Assembly: GCA_004292575.1 (NCBI GenBank)
Contig: RDXD01000368.1
Span: forward strand, 1 to 39,857
Direction: 5' to 3'
DNA: 39,857 bases
DNA from: Bacteroidota bacterium
GTDB lineage: Bacteria; Bacteroidota; Bacteroidia; Chitinophagales; Chitinophagaceae
Shown here piece by piece: positions 26,958 to 32,858 of this stretch. Position 1 is the first letter of the stretch; each line of letters opens with the position of its first letter. The notes under the pieces were generated by a model, which made no database searches, had not been told where the DNA came from, and saw only the letters and a program-made list of their open reading frames with translations. The position numbers and the translations under genes are program-made.

Positions 26958-27264
26958 TTATAATACTAATATCGCCAATGCAATCTTTACAAAGTGTAAG
27001 TAGTAGTGTCATTCTATCTCGTGGGTTTAGTTTCCAATTGTCAATAGCGATCTGCAGTAGCCATCCTTCGGGTATAAGACCGTCAAAAAAAGGCAGCATG
27101 TTTTTATCTACAAATTCCTCTGAGCGCAATGGAAGTGTTCTACTTACTGCTCCATAAAATGGATTTTGCAAATACGATTTTTCATATTGAAAGTGATACC
27201 CGTTTTCGTCCTCCCAAACAATACCAGTTAGTTTTTCCTTTTTATATACCAATCCTTTTTTCAT
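26947..27264 (-). CDS. hipS: HipS-like subunit (HipA N-subdomain 1)
   Basis: 105 residues equal to the detached first subdomain of HipA: GLVYKKEKLTGIVWEDENGYHFQYEKSYL and LPFFDGLIPEGWLLQIAI. In HipBST systems this small protein, rather than HipB, neutralises the kinase. It lies between the hipB-like and hipT-like genes, 3 bp after the former and overlapping the latter, matching the hipB-hipS-hipT order. Confidence 0.85.
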   Translation of the reverse strand: MKKGLVYKKEKLTGIVWEDENGYHFQYEKSYLQNPFYGAVSRTLPLRSEEFVDKNMLPFFDGLIPEGWLLQIAIDNWKLNPRDRMTLLLTLCKDCIGDISIINGK

Positions 27265-27267
27265 TGC

Positions 27268-27699
27268 TTACTGTTCTTCAATTGTTTGAATATCGTTGTG
27301 CAAAATGATTTCGGTTAAGTTATCGTCTGGCTTTTGCTGATATTTTATGGCATTATTGTTTGACACAAATTGCCATGCAGAAATTTTATTGCTTTTTTTG
27401 TCTGTAATTTCTTTTATGATGATACCATATTTAATGACTCTGTTTGTTAAGGTTATTTTTACTGCTTTATTAAAGTAGTTCCAAAAAATATCGTATGCAT
27501 CAATTTTTTGATTATCTGGTGATAGGCTAAACCCAAATAAAGCCAACACCTCATTTACTTTATTCAATTGCAAGGTTTCTTTGCCCTGCTCCAGTTCGCG
27601 AATAAACCGAATGCCAACTCCTGCTTTTGCAGCAAGTTCTTTCTGCGTTAGCGTTAGCTTTTTGCGTTGATACTTGATGAATGATGATAATTTGCCCAT
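27268..27699 (-). CDS. hipB: HipB-like XRE regulator
   Basis: 143 residues. An XRE helix-turn-helix fills residues ~5-60 (FIKYQRKKLTLTQKELAAKAGVGIRFIRELEQGKETLQLNKVNEVLALFGF), followed by a ~80-residue C-terminal extension not typical of short HipB proteins (ITLTNRVIKYGIIIKEITDKKSNKISAWQF). It should bind the repeated CGGGTA sites directly upstream and repress the operon. It is the first gene of the three-gene unit. Confidence 0.88.
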   Translation of the reverse strand: MGKLSSFIKYQRKKLTLTQKELAAKAGVGIRFIRELEQGKETLQLNKVNEVLALFGFSLSPDNQKIDAYDIFWNYFNKAVKITLTNRVIKYGIIIKEITDKKSNKISAWQFVSNNNAIKYQQKPDDNLTEIILHNDIQTIEEQ

Positions 27700-27708
27700 T
27701 ACGTTATT

Positions 27709-27804
27709 ATACCTTTACGGGTGCAAATATAGACAAAGGTCACAAAAAAGAACCGAACGGGTATAAAAAATACAAAAAAACTGTTTAGAATCCCGAGCGG
27801 GTAT
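27709..27804 (-). promoter_or_regulatory. hipB promoter with three operator-like sites
   Basis: On the + strand, three related sites contain CGGGT preceded by a partial inverse: ATACCTTTACGGGTG (27710-27724), AACCGAACGGGTAT (27751-27764) and TCCCGAGCGGGTAT (27791-27804). Between the first two, the - strand reads TATATTTG (27724-27731), a perfect match to the Bacteroidota -7 TAnnTTTG element ~25 bp from the start codon. HipB bound at these sites would cover the promoter. Confidence 0.6.
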
Positions 27805-27839
27805 CTTTGAAGGTGTTGTAAAGCTGGTTACTTCAATGC

Positions 27840-27999
27840 TCTAATGTTCAAAGTTAGCAGTGTCCTCTCGGGTTGGAGCTAGCGGCTACGTATTGGCCAT
27901 GTTGGAGTTTTTGAAAAACATGAGCCCAGTATTTGGACAAATGGTCAATAGAACTGCAAATGTTGATTTTACACCGTCAGTCCGACTATAGCGAATGCA
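27840..27999. other. Noncoding boundary upstream of the hipBST-like operon
   Basis: Contains GCTAGCGGCTACGTATTGGCC (27878-27898), which resembles the TAACGG...TTGG motif in other 5' flanks of this array. I see no gene in it. Confidence 0.4.
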
Positions 28000-28800
28000 A
28001 TGTGTTTGCCTTGCCAGGGTACGGTGGCGATGTGAGAGGCCGGCTGCTTGCGGCGACGGGCATTGGAAGCAGACGACCCAGTGGTGCCGGCGAGGTAATT
28101 CTGCAGCTGCGAGAGTGCTGAGCGACAGGTCGAAGCTCTATGAGCATTATGCACGGGTGGTGAGCTTAGCGAAGTGAAGTGTAATACGCCCGGCTGACGA
28201 CTAGGTACGGCTGGTGGAAGCTTCGTTAGTTGGTAATGCGTTGTGAAAAGGGACGAGTAATTTTCTGGTGAAAGAGACAGGCTAGGGTAGTCCAAATAAG
28301 TGTGGCGGTTGTGAGTCGGTGCTGGCCACACGGCAATCCCGCACGTGCGGGACGTAGCTCTGAGGAGGTAGAGAATTCGCAGGCATTACCGTGCAACCTC
28401 GCATAAAAGCGTGTCATTTTGCAGGGAACAGCCTAATGCTGCGAGAGAGAAACAGCAAGGTGCTATTACCATCAAGCCGCTTTTCGGAGTAGTGTGAGGT
28501 AGTCAGCCCGGTTTAGTAGTTGAAGGATATGGGGAGCGAAGGAGCAGGCAGCAATTAAAGCGCCGATGATTCAGTTACAGTCCGTAGGGAGGCGTCGGGG
28601 GTAGATTTCGGTTCATCAACCACTTGGTTCAAACAGAGCCATCTCCGGCAATAACAGGCATGCGTCACGAACTTGGTAGCCCGCGTTGCTGAAGTGCCTT
28701 GTGAGGCGAGCCTTTCAAATCCTGTCCAGATTTCTACACTGGGACACGGGTGCCCCCGCTTAACGGACGGGCGGGTGCGAGGAGGTAGGGGTGAAGTTCC
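28000..28800 (+). ncRNA. Candidate structured RNA, possibly group II intron-like remnant
   Basis: About 800 bases with no credible ORF, GC- and purine-rich on the + strand (GCGAGAGTGCTGAGCGACAG, GAGGAGGTAGAGAATTCGC, GGCGTCGGGGGTAGATTTCGG). There are several strong hairpins, including GTGTGGC...GGCCACAC and the perfect palindrome CCCGCACGTGCGGG (28338-28351). The overall look, with phrases such as GCATTACCGTGCAACCTCGC, recalls the domain I region of group II introns. I see no reverse-transcriptase gene and no clear domain V, so a functional intron is not supported. It could be an intron fragment or another large RNA. Confidence 0.35.
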
Positions 28801-28814
28801 GATGTCTTAATCAA

Positions 28815-29411
28815 TTACTTGCTGTTTTTCTGTCCACGGAATTGTTGCGGCTTTAAATTTTGGTCGGCAAGTTCCACAATTTCTGTTATTCTTTTTAGTC
28901 TAGTTTCTTCTCGTTTTGCAAGAATAAGCCACTGTAAAATATTTCTTTTGTCAGACCTGCTTAAATTTAAAAAGTATTGTTTTGCGTTTTGTCTTCTTTG
29001 AAATTCCTGCTCTAAGTCGGCTGGTATGACTAATGCTTCTGCTTCGTCTAAAATTGTCCAAGAGCCATTTTGTTTTGCTGTTTCAATTATTTCAAAACCT
29101 GCTTTTGTCATAAGACCTTCTCTGGTCAGGCGTTCAATTTTTTCTTTGTTAACCTTTGACCAAACACTTTTTTCTTTTCGTCGGCTAAAAAACTGCATAA
29201 ACTTATTTTCGTCCAAGGGCTTTGATTTGCTGTCTATCCAACCAAAACAAAGCGCTTCATCAACCGCTTCGGTATAAATTACTGTCGGAATGTTCGATTT
29301 CTTTTTGTAGTAGATAAGCCAAACGGATTGTTTTTTGTCGTGATTGTCTTGAAGCCACCCACGCCATTCTTGTCGGCTTTTTGGGTAATATGTTTCAATT
29401 TCTTTGTCCAT
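28815..29411 (-). CDS. YdeI/OmpD-associated family protein
   Basis: 198 residues of the YdeI family: WLQDNHDKKQSVWLIYYKKKS, the strongly conserved YTEAVDEALCFGWIDSKSKPLDENKFMQFFSRRKEKSVWS, and the C-terminal NLSRSDKRNILQWLILAKREETRLKRI. Family members are linked to resistance to cationic peptides or bacteriocins, with no known biochemistry. Its start follows the preceding DUF1905-like gene's stop by one base, so the two form one transcript. Confidence 0.88.
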   Translation of the reverse strand: MDKEIETYYPKSRQEWRGWLQDNHDKKQSVWLIYYKKKSNIPTVIYTEAVDEALCFGWIDSKSKPLDENKFMQFFSRRKEKSVWSKVNKEKIERLTREGLMTKAGFEIIETAKQNGSWTILDEAEALVIPADLEQEFQRRQNAKQYFLNLSRSDKRNILQWLILAKREETRLKRITEIVELADQNLKPQQFRGQKNSK

Positions 29412-29412
29412 T

Positions 29413-29892
29413 TTATTTTGCCTTATGCTTTTGTAATGTTGGATTGTTTATAAGTTCAATTGTCCGTGCTATTTGTTTGTCAATGTCTTTAATTTTACTC
29501 GTCTGAACAATGATGCTTCTTTTCTTCCCATCAGTGAATTTGTGAAACTTATCTTTCAACTCAGGATCTTGTTCCAGTAAAACTTCAATGGTTTCCGGTA
29601 TGTCAATACCTAATGGATTTGGGTCTTCCTTTATTTCAAACTGAATAGTTTCCCCAACTTTTCTATTGATGGCTTTCAGATTTTTTGTGGAGACTATAAT
29701 AAAAAAATTTCCGTCACCCAAATGGTTCAATCCGCATTGAAAAGAAAGTATATTGTCTAATTTGCAAATAAGTCTTGTATTTCGTTTGTTTTTAAATGTT
29801 TCAACTATTTGTGCGTCAACTTTTAGAAAAAAATAGCCTCCTTTTCTTTTTTCTAGTTGTCCAATTATTTTTTCGATTTTATACGTTTTCAT
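29413..29892 (-). CDS. DUF1905 + OmdA-like protein
   Basis: 159 residues. The N-terminal ~90 residues form a DUF1905-like barrel (GGYFFLKVDAQIV, CKLDNILSFQCGLNHLGDGNFFIIVSTKNLKAINRKVGETIQFEI). The C-terminus matches the OmdA-type segment (FHKFTDGKKRSIIVQTSKIKDIDKQIARTIELI) that also occurs in YdeI-like proteins. The next gene is a YdeI family member, so the pair likely works together. Function is unknown. Confidence 0.8.
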   Translation of the reverse strand: MKTYKIEKIIGQLEKRKGGYFFLKVDAQIVETFKNKRNTRLICKLDNILSFQCGLNHLGDGNFFIIVSTKNLKAINRKVGETIQFEIKEDPNPLGIDIPETIEVLLEQDPELKDKFHKFTDGKKRSIIVQTSKIKDIDKQIARTIELINNPTLQKHKAK

Positions 29893-30080
29893 TTGTCAAG
29901 CTAAAAGTTTTCTTTCTTGTTTTGGTAAGGGTAGGGTAGTCGTCTAAAATGGCATATAACGGTTTTGGGCTTGGCCAAGGTGGCGATGTTAACCATCCCG
30001 AAGTACTGCAGGATGTATGCGTAGAACTAATGTTTGATTAACCATCCCGCACGTGCGGCATCTTCGGAGCATTGAATCGT
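29893..30080. other. Noncoding 5' flank of the DUF1905 unit
   Basis: Holds TATAACGGTTTTGGGCTTGGCC (29955-29976), then GAACTAATGTTTGATTAACCATC (~30024), which parallels GAACGAAATTTGATTAACCAC in the 31.6-kb element. CCCGCACGTGCGG (30046-30058) matches 13 of 14 bases of the palindrome at 28338. Confidence 0.5.
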
Positions 30081-30611
30081 CAGTTCTGCAAAACGCCCTG
30101 TTCAAGCAACACCCGCGGTGGCCTTCCCCTTGTCTAAAACTGTCGTGAATATAAAGCTTCGTTTCTGTTGCTTGCCAAAAATAGTAAAAAATGAAACACC
30201 ATGAAATTGCGGCGAAAACATTGCAGGGGATGCTAAACTTCGGATTCAAAGACCTCTGGAGCTGTTATTAATTATGGGCATTGGTAAACGTGCCGTAAAA
30301 GCCACGTTGCTGCAACGATTTCACTTTATTACGTTTGAGTGTCAATGTAAGAAAGATGGCAATACCCATTAGTTATTGCAGGTTTACCCGCCTGCTTGTA
30401 CACCTGAAAACCGCCATTATCCATAACTTGGCAGCACCATACCCTACCAGAATTAACCTACGGGCTACCTATAATTCCTACAAAACCACCTAAGGCCCGG
30501 TGTGGCTGCACAGTGTATAGCCAAAAGCCTTCGTTCCAAATGGTACGGTTTTGTTTCGTATTGTGCTAACGGGTTCAATCTCAGGGGGACTTTTAGGATA
30601 GAGGGCTAAAT
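30081..30611. repeat. ~530-bp dispersed repeat, copy B
   Basis: Second near-full copy (see 24066-24592), directly 3' of the DUF2834-like gene. Differences from copy A are scattered substitutions and short indels along the length, as in an old duplication. Flanking sequence outside the block differs from copy A. Confidence 0.88.
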
Positions 30612-30630
30612 GTTAGCTGTGGTTTTTCTT

Positions 30631-30972
30631 TTATCTGTCGCCAATTAATACTCGTTTTATGTTTACGTTTTCTTTATTTGTCAGCCAAAGTAAATAAGGT
30701 GCAAACATAACTATACCAAGTACCATTGCAACTAAACCCAAAATAATTGACTTCTTTGTAAACTTGTCTCGCCACATTATCCAAAAACCTGAAAGTGTTA
30801 GATAGCAAAGAAAGTCAAGATTAAATTGTCCCGACCAATTCAATGATAACACGTTATTGGTAAAGACACTAAATAAGTCTGCACCTTCTGTTTGAAATGC
30901 AAAGAACGTGTATGTTAATAGTCCAATTGTCTGAACGATTAAAACGGTTTTAAATAAACTGTTATTGCTCAT
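30631..30972 (-). CDS. DUF2834-like small membrane protein
   Basis: 113 residues with three hydrophobic segments (TVLIVQTIGLLTYTFFAF, FLCYLTLSGFWIMW, IILGLVAMVLGIVMFAPYLLWL). The motif NWSGQFNLDFLCYL fits DUF2834-type proteins of unknown function. It follows the TetR-type gene by 59 bp in the same direction and is its most likely target or effector. Confidence 0.72.
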   Translation of the reverse strand: MSNNSLFKTVLIVQTIGLLTYTFFAFQTEGADLFSVFTNNVLSLNWSGQFNLDFLCYLTLSGFWIMWRDKFTKKSIILGLVAMVLGIVMFAPYLLWLTNKENVNIKRVLIGDR

Positions 30973-31031
30973 AATTCTTTAAATTTAAAGTCTTGGCAAA
31001 TTTAGTTGTTAATCATCTTTCATTTTAGTCG

Positions 31032-31580
31032 CTACCGTACAATGGTTGTTGCAAAGTTTCGTGTAATCCTGTTTAAATTGTCAAAATAAGTCGTTAACCA
31101 TTCTTTGTTTATGTTGTCTTGGTTAATTTGAAGAAAAAAATTCTCCATTGCTAACTCAAAAATACCTTCAGCTTGTTTTGATGTCAAGTTCAGTTTTGTA
31201 TCTGTTAGCCAAAGTTTAATAAAGTATGTACCAATTATTTTTCTTGATTTAGCAAGTGTGTCTTTAAAGTTTAATTTGTTTGAGTTTATTCTCAGCTGCC
31301 TATTGAAAAGCAAATCAGTTTTGTGTTCAATTAAGATGTTTATCAAATCTGGATTTATTTTTTCAGCTTTACTTTCCTTTTCAGCAATTATTGTCGACTT
31401 AACAATGTGATGTAATAGTATTTTTTCTACAAAAATGTCCAAGTCAGCAAAATGATGATAAAAAGAAGATTTACTTATACCAACTTCTTTTGCAAGTTTT
31501 TCTATTACTAGCCCTTTTTCACCTAACAACGCAAAAGTTTCGTAGCCTTTGATTATCCAAATTTCAGTCTTATCTGTCAT
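31032..31580 (-). CDS. TetR/AcrR-family regulator
   Basis: 182 residues. The N-terminal helix-turn-helix is typical (WIIKGYETFALLGEKGLVIEKLAKEVGISKSSFYHHFADLDIFVEKIL), and the helical C-terminal ligand domain shows no special motif. It probably represses itself and the downstream membrane-protein gene. The upstream - strand sequence TAATTTTA (31594-31601), with TTG 20 bp further up inside the palindromic element, could be its promoter. Confidence 0.86.
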   Translation of the reverse strand: MTDKTEIWIIKGYETFALLGEKGLVIEKLAKEVGISKSSFYHHFADLDIFVEKILLHHIVKSTIIAEKESKAEKINPDLINILIEHKTDLLFNRQLRINSNKLNFKDTLAKSRKIIGTYFIKLWLTDTKLNLTSKQAEGIFELAMENFFLQINQDNINKEWLTTYFDNLNRITRNFATTIVR

Positions 31581-31605
31581 TGAGTATCTGTTTTTTAAAA
31601 TTACA

Positions 31606-31735
31606 GCTAACGGTTTGCAGCTACAAGTAGTTGGCGATTGTTACAAATGTACATACGAAGAACGAAATTTGATTAACCACATAACTGTCATACGAAGCAC
31701 TAAACCGCCAATTTCTGATAGGTGCTGTTATAGGC
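31606..31735. other. Imperfect palindromic boundary element (attC-like in shape)
   Basis: The left arm GCTAACGGTTTGCAGCTACAAG...TTGGCG (31606-31636) is partly mirrored by the right arm CCGCCAATTTCTGATAGGTGCTGTTATAGGC (31705-31735). The TTGGCG/CGCCAA, AGC/GCT and TAAC/GTTA pieces pair. The ~130-bp size and the terminal TAAC/GTTA recall integron attC sites, but the canonical RYYYAAC/GTTRRRY ends are not exact. The following bases to 31968 are T/G-rich noncoding sequence. Confidence 0.45.
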
Positions 31736-31968
31736 TGGCGTTCTTGTCTGTCGTGGGTTACAACCATTTTTGTGTAGTCCGTTTGTTTCATTTGTCGAGT
31801 GCTTTTTTGTCTGGCTTGTGTGTCGGGTGTTTTGTTTTTTTTGAAGCGTTGGAAAAAATTTTTTGAAATTCTTTTGTGGGTCGGTGAGGTGGAAGGTCTT
31901 TTGCAATTTTTGGTCTGTTCGTTGGGTTGTGCGAATTGCAAATGTGTGTGCTTTTGTGTGTAGGCTTC

Positions 31969-32721
31969 TCATGCTAATAATTTCTCCAATTTCATTTTCC
32001 ACTTTTCCCAGTCTTTCATTTCCTTGGTCTGTAAGTCTAAAAAGTTTTGTGTGTGGTCGTGATGTATTAAATGACAAAGTTCGTGGATAATAACATATTC
32101 AATACAGCCTTTTGGTGCTTTAATTAATTCAGGATTAAGTATGATTTTTCCTTTTGGTGTGCAACTTCCCCAACGTGTCGGCATATTTTTGAATGATAAA
32201 CTATGAGATATAAACGATGATCTAAGAGACAGCCTATCTGAATTTCTTTCAAAAAAAGAAGCAAATAAAGTGCTTGCCATTTTCGTAATCTTTTCTTTTG
32301 CTCTTTCTAAATACCAATTATCAACTAGACTTTTGGCTTTAGATTTGTCATTTGTATAAGCATTCAGAAAACGTCCATTCAATTTTACACATTCATTCAT
32401 AACTCCTAACTCATAATTCATAATTCTTAGCTGATATTGTCTGCCCAGATACAAATGTGTTTCTCCACTTATGTATTTCCGTTGTGGTGTCTTTGGTTGA
32501 AAAGAAAGAAAGAAACTTTGTTGCTTAATTATCCAAGGTGCTTTTTTTCTTATTTTCTCTTTCACTTTCTCCAAGGTGGTGTCTGTCGGTGCTTTTACTA
32601 AAACATCCATTTCAGGCGTTACAGTTATGCCAAGTGATTTTCTGTCGGAATACTCTAAGCGAAAATCTATTTGCCTACTCCCGAACTGAATATTGTCTAT
32701 TTCCTTCCCTAATTTATTCAT
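31969..32721 (-). CDS. YgjP-like zinc metallopeptidase
   Basis: 250 residues of the YgjP/SprT-like group (formerly DUF45) often found beside type I restriction genes. The zinc site is HELCHLIHHDHTQNF near residue 215, preceded by the conserved MPTRWGSCTPKGKIILNPELIKAP. The start ATG 32721 is itself the last unit of a 14-bp tandem repeat. A second piece of that repeat lies in frame inside the gene and encodes MNYELGVMNE. Its role is unknown; proteolysis of a restriction subunit is possible from context. Confidence 0.87.
   Translation of the reverse strand: MNKLGKEIDNIQFGSRQIDFRLEYSDRKSLGITVTPEMDVLVKAPTDTTLEKVKEKIRKKAPWIIKQQSFFLSFQPKTPQRKYISGETHLYLGRQYQLRIMNYELGVMNECVKLNGRFLNAYTNDKSKAKSLVDNWYLERAKEKITKMASTLFASFFERNSDRLSLRSSFISHSLSFKNMPTRWGSCTPKGKIILNPELIKAPKGCIEYVIIHELCHLIHHDHTQNFLDLQTKEMKDWEKWKMKLEKLLA
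32391..32426. repeat. MNYEL repeat insertion inside ygjP
   Basis: CATAACTCCTAACTCATAATTCATAATTC is a ~2-unit copy of the 14-bp repeat found just upstream of the gene. It reads through in frame as LRIMNYELGVMNECVKL, between a strand and the VKLNGRF block that are contiguous in the family as I know it. Confidence 0.75.
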
Positions 32722-32848
32722 AACTCATAATTCATAACTCATAATTCATAACTCATAATTCATAACTCATAATTCATAACTCATAATTCATAACTCATAA
32801 TTCATAACTCAACTCATAACTCATAATTCATAACTCATAATTCATAAC
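32716..32848. repeat. 14-bp tandem repeat array between hsdR and ygjP
   Basis: About nine units of ATTCATAACTCATA, with one short irregularity near 32810. On the - strand each unit reads ATGAATTATGAGTT, so a five-codon ORF (MNYEL or MSYEL) ends in a TGA that overlaps the next ATG. The last ATG is the ygjP start. Confidence 0.95.
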
Positions 32849-32858
32849 TTATCATTCA

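Noticed and set aside
27933-28417. Small ORFs on both strands in 27933-28417
   Set aside because: Arg/Cys/Ser-rich readings of the structured noncoding block, with no start context or homology-like features.
28000-28800. Complete group II intron
   Set aside because: No reverse transcriptase and no recognisable domain V or defined ends; kept only as a low-confidence structured RNA candidate.
31549-31866. + strand ORF 31549-31866
   Set aside because: Runs through the palindromic element and the TetR 5' end; Cys/Phe-rich reading of T-rich noncoding DNA.
32716-32848. 14-bp repeat array as a CRISPR
   Set aside because: Units are contiguous without spacers and no cas gene is near.
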